Below are positions 33,359 to 44,375 of a stretch of 64,000 nt of DNA, in pieces. The notes beneath the pieces are model-generated. The model did no database searches, was not told the DNA's origin, and was given only the letters and a program-made list of their open reading frames with translations. How positions within the stretch are numbered: position 1 is the stretch's first letter; each line of letters starts with the position of its first letter. Both the position numbers and the translations under genes were made by a program. Source of the DNA: Conchocele bisecta (taxonomy: Eukaryota; Mollusca; Bivalvia; Lucinida; Thyasiridae); the NCBI GenBank assembly GCA_029237695.1, contig CM055271.1, forward strand, positions 83,773,488 through 83,837,487. Direction: 5' to 3'.

Positions 33359-33419
33359 AGTATAGAGGGTTATAAATGATACCATCGTTAGGTGGTATCA
33401 TTTTGAATCCCTCTATACT
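33359..33419. repeat. 61-bp hairpin, first of a tandem pair
   Basis: AGTATAGAGGG pairs with CCCTCTATACT, and internally GATACCA pairs with TGGTATC around TCGTTAGG. Both stems are interrupted by a short bulge. It sits 3' of the zinc-finger gene, where a terminator or replication structure could lie. Confidence 0.75.
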
Positions 33420-33527
33420 TAAATTTACTGTCTGAAAAACATTATGTTTTTTTTTTTTCACGTCCAATTTTTAGTGGGAGACAATTTCCTCGTTAACCAA
33501 TTTTTGATTTTTCGGGGGGTGGTGGAG

Positions 33528-33590
33528 TAGTATATAGGGTGGAGAAATGATACCCTCGTTAGGTGGTATCATTTTGAATCCCTCTATACT
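33528..33590. repeat. 63-bp hairpin, second copy
   Basis: AGTATATAGGG pairs with CCCTCTATACT, and the internal stem is GATACC with GGTATC. The hairpin and its left neighbour ACAATTTCCTCGTTAAC are a tandem duplication of 33300-33419 with a period of about 170-175 bp. Confidence 0.75.
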
Positions 33591-33599
33591 ACTCGTACA

Positions 33600-34305
33600 C
33601 ATTTGTGTACATGTGCCGGGGGCGTGGGCAGTGCTGTAACAATTTAGTTAATCTGGGTCGAGTTAATCTGCGCCACTGATACGCGATCTCCGATTGGTCA
33701 GCCTTTTACACCTAATTAATATTCCACCAATGGTGAGCGCGAACGCATGCCGGAAAATTTAAATCGAGCACATAACAATTAGCACTGCTTTGTTACTGGG
33801 ACCAATAATTGATGTTATTCCCAGTTTGCTCGGATTAATTTACGAAATGTGCAAACGTGATCAGCTGCACATTCACATCGGTGAGATAAAAGGAGGCTAT
33901 GCGTCCATAAACAAAAAAAAATAAAAAAATCGTCCATTTTGGGTCTAATTTGGGAAATAATCGCAAATTTAACACGATTTCTGACAATAGTCGTGTTACA
34001 AATTTAATACGATTTTGATATACAAATAGGCAGTTCTACTGTGCTCTACCATCTCTTTGTGCAGTGTAGCCAGCCAGCTGGAATTGTTGCATAATCAGAT
34101 GTAACATAACTTGGATTAATTAGTTCCTTGGAGATACAGCCAGCCAGGATCTGCTCTACTGACCAAGACATACAATACCAATTAAATAGCAATTAATCTG
34201 AAATCTGACAATAAGGTTTCCACAGTAGCCACTGTGGCAAGGATTTGAGAAAAGGAACTGTAACTTGTAGTAACATTGTCTAAAACGTCAAACGACAGAA
34301 AAAAA
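33600..34305. other. Upstream region of the SGNH ORF, no gene
   Basis: It has short direct repeats (AGTTAATCTG twice near 33652 and 33661; AATTTAACACGATTT and AATTTAATACGATTT near 33965 and 34005). The stop-bounded frame reaches back past the ATG at 34306, but I chose that ATG because the only upstream option is a TTG at 34276. Confidence 0.45.
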
Positions 34306-35853
34306 ATGATGAATGAAACGGACGAGGAGGTGTCGTTCACCCTCGGATCACAACTGAGTATCACAACGGAAAGTGTAAATGCATCACATGACTCGAGTGT
34401 CACCCTTTCTCCAGTACAGACTCAATCACAGTCCCTGTTCTCCCCTGTCCCCTTGGTAACCACAGAAGAAGGCACAGACAGATTCAATGGAATATTATAC
34501 CATGTTCTTCCTAGTGACGGCCAACTGACCATCCTGTTCTCGTCCAAAGACCTCTACTCCAAATTTATCAACTCTCTGGATAAGGAACTACATCCTAGAT
34601 ATATCAATGATGTCAAGACCACATACACGACCCACATACGTGGCAGAGGGTGTACACTTGCCACAGATAAAAATGAGGCCACTATTAGAGCAACAGGAGC
34701 AGGGCGCATCTTATGGCGGGATACCCATTTCAATAGACTGGCTATAAGACTGTACCAGCAATTTGCCAATGCAACAAATGAAAGCATAACTATCCCCCAC
34801 TCTGTACATACGTCAACACCTGCTATACAAGGTCAGGCTGATAATAGAGAACCAACTCTATCACCAGTAATCATGCAGCAACCAGAAAAAAGAACACCAC
34901 CCATCCAGCCCATATTAACAGCCCCGACTGACACACCTATAACTGAAAACCAGAAACAGGTAGTCGAACTGCAACGTATCAGTAAAACACTACAGGAGCA
35001 ACTTTCCATGATCAACAGTAAAATTGACACTCTAATTGAAAGGTCCCAGACAGTGCCACACACAGTTCATAAACCACATACTCTACATAAAGTGTTGGAA
35101 ACCGACTGTGACGATGTGATCACTTTAAATGAAACAGCCGAGAAACAGGTACCTCAACTTACACCTGGGAACAAAACATACAGTGATGTGGTCAAGCAAG
35201 CTACTCCAGTGGTGTCTGAGCCAAAAAGAAACCCAATGACGCCTACATATTCTCAGCAAAATGCAGAGAAAAGGCAATCTCCAAAACAACAAAAAAACTC
35301 ACAAAATGAAATAACTTTGGTGATTGGCGATTCCATCCTCTCAGGCGTCAACAGAAGGGGCCTGAGCAGAAATGTTGAATGTCGGCCTATACCTGGGGCA
35401 ACCATTGACACTATTATTGAAAAAATTCAGCTCTACGACATACCCAAATTCAACAACATTGTGCTCTATGTAGGTGGAAACAATGCAGCAAACAATACTG
35501 ATATGGAGTATTTTGAAGAAAAATATGACCAACTCATATCTTCAATAAAGAAAAATAATCCTGCATGTGAAATATACATGTGTACCGCATGTCCTAGAGG
35601 TGACACCAATGTGGACGAGGTGAATGACATCATAGCACGACTGTGCCAGGTCCACCGAGCCAAATGTGTGGACACCTATACAGCTTTCCATGACGACAAA
35701 ACACACAAACTGAGGCAGTATTTCTATCAACCCCGAGACGATATACACCCATCACATTCGAGTGTAAAGCGGATCCTTGGAGTTATACATGAACAATTAC
35801 CGATTGTGGGGGATTTTGGAAAATGCTTGAAGTTTAAAGTTCATGCTACTTGA
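34306..35853 (+). CDS. SGNH-hydrolase-like protein, LINE ORF1-like or domesticated
   Basis: This 515-codon ORF is the longest uninterrupted one here. Residues about 55-155 form a conserved-looking N-terminal domain (FNGILYHVLPSDG ... GAGRILWRDTHF). Residues 155-330 are a low-complexity Pro/Thr/Gln linker with a short coiled coil (about 220-245). The C-terminal 180 residues look like an SGNH hydrolase: block I is LVIGDSILSG, the Asn block is YVGGNNAANN, and the last block is DDIHPSHSS with the Asp-x-x-His pair. Such esterase-like domains occur in ORF1 of CR1-type retrotransposons and in many single-exon invertebrate genes of unknown role. No reverse transcriptase follows; the next sequence is HINE debris. 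Intactness argues for youth or use. Confidence 0.75.
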   Translation: MMNETDEEVSFTLGSQLSITTESVNASHDSSVTLSPVQTQSQSLFSPVPLVTTEEGTDRFNGILYHVLPSDGQLTILFSSKDLYSKFINSLDKELHPRYINDVKTTYTTHIRGRGCTLATDKNEATIRATGAGRILWRDTHFNRLAIRLYQQFANATNESITIPHSVHTSTPAIQGQADNREPTLSPVIMQQPEKRTPPIQPILTAPTDTPITENQKQVVELQRISKTLQEQLSMINSKIDTLIERSQTVPHTVHKPHTLHKVLETDCDDVITLNETAEKQVPQLTPGNKTYSDVVKQATPVVSEPKRNPMTPTYSQQNAEKRQSPKQQKNSQNEITLVIGDSILSGVNRRGLSRNVECRPIPGATIDTIIEKIQLYDIPKFNNIVLYVGGNNAANNTDMEYFEEKYDQLISSIKKNNPACEIYMCTACPRGDTNVDEVNDIIARLCQVHRAKCVDTYTAFHDDKTHKLRQYFYQPRDDIHPSHSSVKRILGVIHEQLPIVGDFGKCLKFKVHAT

Positions 35854-35854
35854 T

Positions 35855-36139
35855 ATGGTTGCAGAGAATTAATATAACCGTAATTACAATTACATCGTTA
35901 AGCGAAGCTTATCTCCACACCGGCAGCCTTGATACTAATAAATAATAACAATAATAAAAAATAACCATAAAAATAACCACAAGTCCTCAGTGACCTCGAC
36001 CTTGGGCATTCGAGTGCGGGTCGTACTGGCAGCTTTGTTAATGAAAACATAGAAATGGACGCTTGTCCACAAGCGCATGTGTATCCCCACCCCCCCCCCC
36101 CCCACCCACCCACCCCACCCCGCATACAGGCAGCCACTA
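35855..36139 (-). mobile_element. Inverted Helitron-like fragment
   Basis: The complement of the segment near 2707-2840, followed by a Helitron-type end in reverse (hairpin GACGCTTG-TCCA-CAAGCGCA near 36058). A run of 16 C at about 36089 makes the local assembly doubtful. Confidence 0.6.
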
Positions 36140-37080
36140 AAATATAAAGGGAGATAACAAATATGTTAGTAAGGTGCGAGTTGTCATTCTTGCATGAGAC
36201 ACACCTTTGGGTCATGGCAAGTGAGAAATATCATGAAAATATTCCAAAGAGTAATCACGTTTGGGATTGACGGGAAATACCTTTGGGTCGTGGTCTATGC
36301 ATGTGTGAATTTTCATGAAAATATTCCCAAGGGTATTCGAGTTATGCTAAAAACAAGAAATCAGTGTGCGAAAAAAACAAAGTGAAATAACTCAGAAATC
36401 AGTTAGGTAAGAGTTTTCATTGTTGCACACAACACATCTTTGGGTTGTGGTCTATGCATGTGTGATTTTTCATGAAAATATACCAAAGGGTATTCGATTT
36501 ACGTTACAAACAAGAAATTAGTGCGCAAAATACAAAGAGAGATAACTCAAGAATTAGTGATGCAAGAGTTGTCATTCTTGCACGCGACGAACCTTTGGGT
36601 CGTGGCCTATGTATGTGTGAAGTTTCGTAAAAATATTCCAAAGAGTATTCGAGTAATGCTCCAAACAAGAAATCAGTGAGCAAAAAAAACACAAAGGAAG
36701 ATAACTAGAAAGTTAGTGTGGAAAGAGTTGTGTGTGACGCACCTTTCAGGAATGTGTGAAGGAAGTTTCTGGAATATATTTCAAAGGGTATTCAAGTTAT
36801 GCTCCAGACAAAACATCAGTGCATAAAAAAAGGGAGATAACTTGAAAATTAGTGAGGCAATAGTTGGGTTTGGGTGGTGGTCTATGCATGTGTGAAGTTT
36901 CATGAAAATATTCCAAAGGGTGTTCAAGTTATGCTCCAGACACGAAATCGAAATAACTAAAAAATTAGCGATGCAAGAGTTATAATTTTTGCGCACGACT
37001 CACCTTTGGGTCATGATCTATGCATGTGTGAAGTTTCATATATATTCCAAAGGGTATTCGAGTTATGCTCCGGACAATAA
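36140..37080 (-). repeat. Tandem array of about 170-bp units, six copies
   Basis: Each unit has GCAAGAGTTGTCATTCTTGC, ACCTTTGGGTCGTGG and TATGCATGTGTGAAGTTTCA. It is the reverse complement of the monomers at 7530-7900. Repeated short ORFs on both strands (36504, 36781 and others) are monomer frames. Confidence 0.8.
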
Positions 37081-37930
37081 GCGTCTGCGGCGGACGCTGA
37101 CAATGTTCGGTATCGAATCCATAGTATCCCCCGACTTTCGTCCGTCGGATTAAAGACAGAAAAGAAACTTTGCCTTACAAACTTGGTGAACATATGTCCT
37201 CAGTGACCTTGACCTTGGGCGGTCTGACGTGGGTTCTATGCAAAACAAAGCACCATCCTTAGACACACATTGCGGTCAAATGTTATAAAAACTGGTAAAG
37301 CGGTTCACGAGCTATTGGCAAAAAAACCTAACATTTTTGCATTACAAATTTTCCTTACAAACAAGAACATAAATCCTCAGTGACCTTGACCGTGGGCGGT
37401 CGGACGTGGATCATATGCAAAACAAAGCAACATCAACATCCCTAGACACACATTGGGGCCAAATATTATCAAAATCGGTGGAGTAATTCACGAGTTTTTG
37501 AACAAGAATTCCGCCAGGGAAGCGGCGTCACGCCTGCCAAGGCATTTGACTCAGGGGCGGCGGAAGTAGCGGCCCCCCCCCACCCCAATAAGTTTGTTGA
37601 AGCTAATAAATTGGTGGGGGCATAAAAAACAAGTAAGTCCTCGGTCACCTTGACCTTGGGTGGTCGATCGTGGGTCATACTGATAGCTTTGATAATAAAA
37701 AAGAAAACACAATAATTTTGCCTTACAAATTTGCCTTACAAACAAGGTGAACATAAGTTCTCAGTGACGTTGGGCTGTCGGACGTGGGTCGTATATGAAA
37801 CAAAGCACCATCCTAGACACACATTGTGGCCAAATATTATCAAAATCGGTGAAGGGTTCGCGAGTTACCGTATTGAAAAATGAAAGATGTTACTGATGTA
37901 TGTACGTACGTGGACTAACACAAAATCCCC
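37081..37930. repeat. Tandem array of about 180-bp units with CTCAGTGACCTTGACC
   Basis: Four degenerate units share TCCTCAGTGACCTTGACC, TCGGACGTGGGTC and CAAAGCACCATCC. A HINE-like phrase (GGCGTCACGCCTGCCAAGG) and a poly-C run lie at about 37525-37585. Non-coding. Confidence 0.75.
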
Positions 37931-37949
37931 TGTTGCCTATCGGCGAGCA

Positions 37950-38180
37950 GATAACAACAGCAGACGCCAATTACTTTTCCAACATTCTAAGGGTTTAGAT
38001 AAAAATTGTTGCTGGCGGCAGCAATGAATGGGGTTTAACGTCCCAGCTAAGGCCATATAGGGACAGGACCACATTTTTTTTTTTTTTTATTTTCTTATCA
38101 AAACGTACGTCGACAGTACTTTAGAATCGTGTCCAATGGAAATGATTTTGAAGTGCTATCAACTCATGTTTTTAGTGAGC
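37950..38180. mobile_element. CCCTTAGA-family MITE with an insertion
   Basis: GCAGACGCCAATTACTTTTC and CATTCTAAGGGTTTA form one end, and AAATGATTTTGAAGTGCTAT comes from the palindromic core. A short foreign stretch (about 38005-38075) separates them. Confidence 0.5.
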
Positions 38181-38352
38181 TTTGATGATAAAAAAACAAC
38201 AAGTCCTCAGTCACCTTGACCTTGGGCCAAGCAACAGCTAAGGTCATATAGAGACAGGCCCACAGTTTAAGTCTCCTCCGACAGACCAGAAGGATGGAAA
38301 TATTATGAAAGTATTTTTCATTCCCTAGGTGGGGGCAGCTAGGATGATTCAT

Positions 38353-38453
38353 AACTGAATGACGAACAGCATAGGTCCTCGTCATTCAGTTAAACTTGGA
38401 AAAGTCGCGGGAATACTGGACGAGGCCAGTATTTCCGCGACTTTTCCAAGTTT
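38353..38453. repeat. Two consecutive hairpins
   Basis: AACTGAATGACGA (38353) pairs with TCGTCATTCAGTT (38379-38391). Immediately afterwards AAACTTGGAAAAGTCGCGGG (38392) pairs with the complement ending 38453, with 28-bp arms, one mismatch and a 6-base loop. Confidence 0.85.
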
Positions 38454-38539
38454 TATGAATCGTGGATGCGTAGTCTGATCTACTATCTGTTCCACAGTTT
38501 GCTGCCGACACTTTCGGCTATTAATGCAAGTACTTTTTC

Positions 38540-38769
38540 ATCACCCGATCGCCGGGGAGTGTCTCACTCACTAAACGAAGAGATCGCCACAAAGGTCAAG
38601 GTACACAAGAACATCCAAAATCGATACGAAGGGCAATGTCACCAAGGTCACACGAATGACACTGTGTGGATAGCCATCAAAGTGAGGAAGGAAGCTATTG
38701 GTGAAGTTTGGTAATGATCCAACTAACGGATCAAGGGATATTCAACATTTGGACGTACATCAAGAAGTA
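38540..38769. repeat. Tandem array, left part (split by the solo LTR)
   Basis: Units carry AAGGTCACACGAATGACACT, GGATAGCCATCAA and ATGATCCAACTAACGGATCA. The same array continues at 41108. Confidence 0.75.
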
Positions 38770-38774
38770 TTGTT
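38770..38774. repeat. 5-bp target duplication TTGTT, left copy
   Basis: TTGTT abuts TGTCACG and recurs at 41103-41107. Confidence 0.8.
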
Positions 38775-41102
38775 TGTCACGAATCGTAGCCGACTATTTT
38801 CTTTATCATCCATTAATTGTAATACGGGTCACATAGTCTAGAGCAGTAATCAAATATTCTAGTACAAGACGGTCAAATAGGTATTGGTGTGTGAAATATC
38901 GCCCGTGGAATACACCGCTGGAGAGAATAGCGCTTTATCCTAAACCGCGCACGGACCACCAGTATTGGATTTTGTACTGGTCATATCGGGGTGATCTACA
39001 CTGTATATGCAGACTTGGATGCTAGCCTAATTACCTAGTAGGTCATACCTATTTATGACTGAAGTATTTCAGACTAATTCACCAGATATCTCATGAGCTA
39101 GACTGACTGTCAGAACATTAGTCCACTTACGCAAAATTGTGAGCCAAATGTTGGCACATAAGTTTTACATTGACAAGCAGACAATAGGAGGATAGTCATG
39201 CACTAGTCATGCACTAGGGTGGGGGTATATATTCGTTGTAGCACCATATACTATCTCGGACATTCAATTTCATTCTTGTGACATTGGAGATCAAGTTTTC
39301 ACTGGGAATTGGTGAGTACATGTGTTGTTACTTTCTAATGCTGTCATTTAAGTCTGAATCTCGCCAAGGCTGGCAATTCTACGCAGTGTTATCGTATCCT
39401 CGAGTTATTTGGCCCCGTTTCGACCAAACGCTTGGTCAATAAAAGCCATATGGCATGTATCCGCTGATGTAGATTATCTCCCTTAATCAAATATTATTGA
39501 TTCATTAATTAGTCGTGTTTACTTGTAAATGATACCGATTACAGGACTGGCATGTGGGAGCATTCCGTGAGTATTGTAATGGCATATTATTCTCATGTGT
39601 TTTTGTTGCATGTCACTCTGACTAATTGCATTAGCAATTTATTGTATTTGTAAAACGAAGGGCGAAATTGATTGAAATGTTCACTAACATTAGCTATGCA
39701 TTTTATATTACGGTTCAATCCAATATCAGTCTGCGCCCTGTACAATACATGAGAACATTGCCAATTTTAACACGTCACAATTGTAACGTGAATTTTCTGG
39801 ACGACTTTCATTACTCTATGGGGGAACGCATGTAAACTCCTAACCCAGTCGTCTGTACATTCATTTTATTAAGTCATATTACGTTCGCAGTGTGTTGTAA
39901 ATATTGTAAATGCCATTGCGACCAGGATGGACCAGATCAGACAGTTCTGCTCTAAGTGCACTGATTTATACACCAGTAAGCTGCAATAAGGACATGATGT
40001 GAAGTATAATTTGTTTCAGTCACTGATGCTTTGGGTCAGCCTGTGGAGTCCTACAGTCTGATTAGAGTATACAGAGTTTATTATTAGTAATGTAATGTAA
40101 TGTAATGTAATACTGTGAGTCTGCACAGGAGAATACTTGGCACAGTTGCTCTTTATTAAGTTAGCGCAGTTGGCCACGGGCAGTCTGATCAAGGTAAGGC
40201 CTGTCGCAATCAAATGTTTGTTTACTAATGGTAAATAACTGTGAATGACGTCTGTATTCACATGTACGGCTGTGAGGAGATATATCGTTGGGTACATTAG
40301 ATATAGTGGCTGTTCATTAATGTGTTATATCGCATTTTCCGACTTACGAATTCCATCAGCCCCCTTCTTCCAATTAGTGAAAATATCTTTGTGTACATTG
40401 CAATTTATCATGTTTCATCATTGTAATATATGATGATGTTTAGTATTGCCATGCAATCATGATATTGATTTCATGTGCACTACTGTGACTATTATTGAGA
40501 CTATAACATGTTACATTCTGGTAACAACAACGTTGGTGTTTTGTAGTCCCAGCCCGTACACCAGCCAGCCAGTCAGCAACGAGCGACGGCACGTCCCTAC
40601 TTTGTTTCTGCGTAAATTCAGTACGCATGGACCAAGGGCGTAATCGAGTGGGGCATATTCCGGTGACGTCATTCCGTCAAAGGACGTGATGAATCGATAA
40701 GGACGTTCACCGATGCGTTATGGACCCCATCCGCCCAAGTAGGCACTGTATCTCATGAGTACCAGTAACTTTACGACGTTATTATAACGTCACTCCCATC
40801 ATGGCGGAAGCCAGAGTTGTTTAGCTGAACTCTAACATTGGATATTGATCCAGATCATGATGACATTTACTTTTGACTTTACCCACCTGTTCCAGAATCG
40901 TGGATGTGCCTTGGTTGTGCAAGGGCCTGTGGCGGTGGCTGCTAGGGGGCGTTGTCCGTACTGACATATTCATATATTGTTTGTGCTTATCATTTATGTA
41001 AATACATCATCCTTGTAAAAATATACCTTGTTGTCTCTGTCCACAACGTGCTTGGTGTTCCGTCCCTTCAGTAGACTAGCCTGGTGTCACCCTGGCGTGA
41101 CA
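38775..41102 (+). mobile_element. Solo LTR, 2.33 kb
   Basis: The segment begins TGTCACG and ends CGTGACA (TG...CA with 7-bp inverted ends) between perfect TTGTT duplications. It splits a tandem array whose phase resumes on the far side. A TATATAT box lies at 39226, about 450 bp in, with a strong donor-like GGTGAGT at 39311. A TGACGTCA element lies near 40664. No internal protease, RT or integrase remains, and no second LTR is seen, so recombination between LTRs is the simplest explanation. I chose the plus strand from the TATA box. Confidence 0.72.
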
Positions 41103-41107
41103 TTGTT
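41103..41107. repeat. 5-bp target duplication TTGTT, right copy
   Basis: Followed by ACAAAAGTCAAGGTCATCAA, the continuation of the array. Confidence 0.8.
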
Positions 41108-42000
41108 ACAAAAGTCAAGGTCATCAAGGTGACTGTCAAGGTCACAGGAAAATCACTGGGTGGATAGCTATCAATGTGAGGAAGCTATATAAGAAATTTG
41201 CTAATGATAGGACCAACGAATCAGGAGATATTCAACATTTGGACGCATGTCCAAAATTGTTGACATGAACATGAAGGTCATTAAGGTCAAGGTCCTCCAA
41301 ATTACTCTGGTAGATATCCATCATTGTGAAGAAGCTATTGATGAAGTTTGGAGATATTCAATGTTTGGATGTACGTCCAAATTATTGACATGAAGGGCAA
41401 GGTCACCATGGTCACTGTCACATGAATGATACATTGGATGAATAGCCATCAATATGAGGAATCTATTTAATGAAGTTTGGTAAAGGATCCGACTAACGGA
41501 TCAGGAGGTATTCCAACATTTGGAAGCATGTACAGAATTATTGACACAAAGGTTAAGATCACCGAGATGAAGATCAAGGTCACCTGAATGACAGTCGGTG
41601 GACAGCCATCAATGTGAGGAAGCTATTGATGAAATGTGGTAATGATCCGACTAACGGATCAAGAGATAACAGAAATTTGGATACGTCAAAAATTTATGTC
41701 CCACAAAGGTTAAGGTCACCAAGGTGAAGGTCAAGGTTAGCCAAATGACACTGGGTGGATAGCCATCAATGTGAGAAAGCTATTGATGAAATTTGGTAAT
41801 GATCCGATAAACAGATCAAGAGATGAGGGAAATTTGGATACGTCAAATTATGTCCCACAAAGGTTAAGGTCACCAAGGTGAAGGTCAAGGTTAGCCGAAT
41901 GACACTGGGTGGATAGCCATCAATGTGAGAAAGCTATTGATGAAATTTGGTAAAAGCTCCGACTAACGGATCAAGAGATGAAGGCGCCAGAATTGTGACC
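41108..42000. repeat. Tandem array, right part, about 145-150-bp units
   Basis: Six units share CAAGGTCACCTGAATGACA, GTGGATAGCCATCAATGTGA and GAAGCTATTGATGAAATTTG. The last two are nearly identical. The array stops about 50 bp before the right arm of the inverted duplication. Confidence 0.82.
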
Positions 42001-42365
42001 GCTATGTCTCAATTTCCACTATCGTAGGCGAGACAAAAATCACACTACAATTTGTTTTATTTGAATTCCCTCAAATATTGATTTTATTGCTAAAAAGCAA
42101 AGCTAAAAAAAGTTTTCCTATAGGAATTTAACATGGGGCGAAAAGGAGCTGGGGATGGAGAAAGAAAACAAGGAAATAGGACTCCAAAACCTGGCTAGAC
42201 GGCTTGGAAATCAGGTAAGAAAACAAATGTTAGATTTTGAAAACTCAAAGTATGTTTTAAAAATCTATTTTTAGCACCCATGATAATATTCTATTAAAGA
42301 ATTGTATTTTCCCTACAAAATGTTTAGGGAGGCGACTTGTTATTGATGAAAAAGTACTATGGTCA

Positions 42366-42505
42366 TGTAACAGTAAGGCCGGGCAAATGGGTCTGATCCT
42401 GCTTTAACCTGCTGCATTAGGGGGAAAATCCCCAAATCAGAACGGATTATTTACATCGAGAAAAGATATATTCAGCCCTGAAATTGGAATAACCTGACCT
42501 GGTGC
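42366..42505 (+). mobile_element. SINE fragment, right-arm copy
   Basis: Partner of 29335-29520. It contains GGCCGGGCAAATGGGTCTGA and ends at CCTGGTGCCAG. Confidence 0.55.
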
Positions 42506-42783
42506 CAGTTGATGTGTTTAATATGAAACTTGTCAGCTATTTTCTTCAAGCTTTCTGCATTAATATTCATCATAGTATACGCGCATGTTGTATTCATGTT
42601 GTCGGACCAAAATGTCGAGGGACAAAGTCCCATCAGGCCGAATTGTCATATATACAGATATGTATCGTGATACACATCTTCCCAAGTGACAAACGGTTAC
42701 CAGTCATACCAAACAAACATCGATACTTGTGGGTGAAAGTGCATTTTAAAAGAGCAGGAATATTATCACACCACAAGTATTGA
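42502..42783 (+). CDS. 93-codon ORF, mirror of 29052-29333
   Basis: Same start (MPVDVFNMKL) and same stop position as its partner, with a handful of changes (for example VIGPKCQ to VVGPKCR). It overlaps a SINE end and runs to the edge of a MITE. Being open in both copies is its only support. Confidence 0.22.
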   Translation: MPVDVFNMKLVSYFLQAFCINIHHSIRACCIHVVGPKCRGTKSHQAELSYIQICIVIHIFPSDKRLPVIPNKHRYLWVKVHFKRAGILSHHKY

Positions 42784-42786
42784 TTA

Positions 42787-43072
42787 CTGTAGCCGATTTC
42801 ATCAAAATTGCAAAGTACACTTATGTAGCAATGTATACTTTGAGGGAGTAATCATTTATTTTTCCCGAAATGCATTATTTCATATAGAACTAACCGTTGC
42901 ATATATTTGATGATTAAAAGTATGCAGAATTATTATACTGAATTTATTACATTATCACAGCCAAAATGGCTGTGATCATGTAATAAATTCAGTATAATAA
43001 AAATTAATAAATTTATCCTAAAATTGAAAATTTCTCCCCGAAAGTATACTTTGCAATGTTGGTGAAATAGCT
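42787..43072. mobile_element. Palindrome-cored MITE, right arm
   Basis: Partner of 28759-29047. The core hairpin is at about 42936-42999 (ATTATCACAGCC ... GGCTGTGATCAT). Confidence 0.78.
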
Positions 43073-43418
43073 AGGCCTCGTGCCACAGCGCATATATTAG
43101 GATCAATATGATATGTTGAACGATACGGTACTTCATAAACCATGAACACACTCTTTGAATGAACATCGTTCAACATATTTTTTAAAAAACAAAACATTTT
43201 TCAAAGGAACAAATTAACAAGCAATAAAGCAACATTGAAAATAAACAGTTTTAATAAATTGAGTAACTTATAATGTAGTATCGAAAATATTGTACATGTA
43301 TATGAGTAGAATATAGAGGTGAAAATGTGTGTAGATATAAAAAATAAATAAATTTAGGGACCATTTTCACTAAACTTTGTACGAGAAGATTATTAATTTG
43401 CCTCTGACATTAACCTGG

Positions 43419-43422
43419 TTAA
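43419..43422. other. Empty target site of the 5.67-kb transposon
   Basis: CCTGGTTAACCAACG is uninterrupted here, whereas its left-arm paralogue carries the element between two TTA copies. Confidence 0.85.
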
Positions 43423-43496
43423 CCAACGTTACCAGTTTCTACCTACAGACATAAATCATTACATGTAAACATATCCACTGACGATTGTCCAACATC

Positions 43497-43810
43497 TGTA
43501 GCCTATTTCATCACAATTACAAGGTATACTTATCTTGCTAAGTACACTTTGAGGGAGAAATTTTCAATTAAATGATAAATTTATTAATTTTTATTATACT
43601 GAATTTCTTGCATTATCACAGCCATTTTGGCTGTGATAATGTAATAAATTCAGTATAATAATTCTGCATACTTTTAATCATCAAAAATATGCAGTCATTA
43701 GTTCTATATGAAATAATGAACTATGGGGAAAATAAATGATTACTCCCTCAAAGTACACTTTGAGGGATACATGTAACTATACTTTGCAATTTTGATGAAA
43801 TCGGCTACTG
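43497..43810. mobile_element. Palindrome-cored MITE, right arm
   Basis: Partner of 22299-22587. Ends CTGTAGCCTATTTCATCACA and the complement of GATGAAATCGGCTACTG. Confidence 0.76.
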
Positions 43811-44029
43811 TTATTCTAAAATTAAATTTTGCACTTACGAACATTTTCACTAAACATTGTACAATTAACCCTTTCACCCCTAATCCAATGAAAGTGAACT
43901 GGAATGAATTTTGATAATGTTAATTTTACAACCAATCCAATCATCACAAAATGGTTTTCAGACTAGTCCATTTACGAAAAAGGGGTGTTTTTCTTCTAAA
44001 AAAAAAAAATGAAAATTACTTGCAAACTG

Positions 44030-44100
44030 TGCAGATCCTGATGAGACAGCTCGTCACGAGCCGGCTCATTTGGATCTACACTGTTTGCCAATACCACTAC
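44030..44100. repeat. Hairpin repeat, right arm
   Basis: Partner of 22025-22095 (CAGATCCTGATGAGACAGCT ... GGATCTACACTG). Confidence 0.6.
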
Positions 44101-44204
44101 ACAGGTATGTATTGTTGAAAGGGCTAAGAAGTTCGCAAGTGCAAAGTGATTTGCTTAGATAACCTATTTCGGCAAATAATTAGTGGATAGCATGTTGAAT
44201 TCAA

Positions 44205-44375
44205 TTGTTTCTTATTTTCCGTTTTTGTTAACAAAAACATAGTTTGGCAGCACTTGAGAATCATTTCCGAAGTGCTGGCAAACCATGTTTTCATTTTAAA
44301 AAAAACCCCGACAAAATATGAAAAAAACAGCAGACAACACTTTTTTTGTTTCCCACCTTCTAAGGGTTAACTACT
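44205..44375. mobile_element. CCCTTAGA-family MITE, right arm
   Basis: AAACATAGTTTGGCAGCACT, then the core, then CAGCAGACAACACT and CTTCTAAGGG before TTAA at 44367-44370. Confidence 0.65.
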
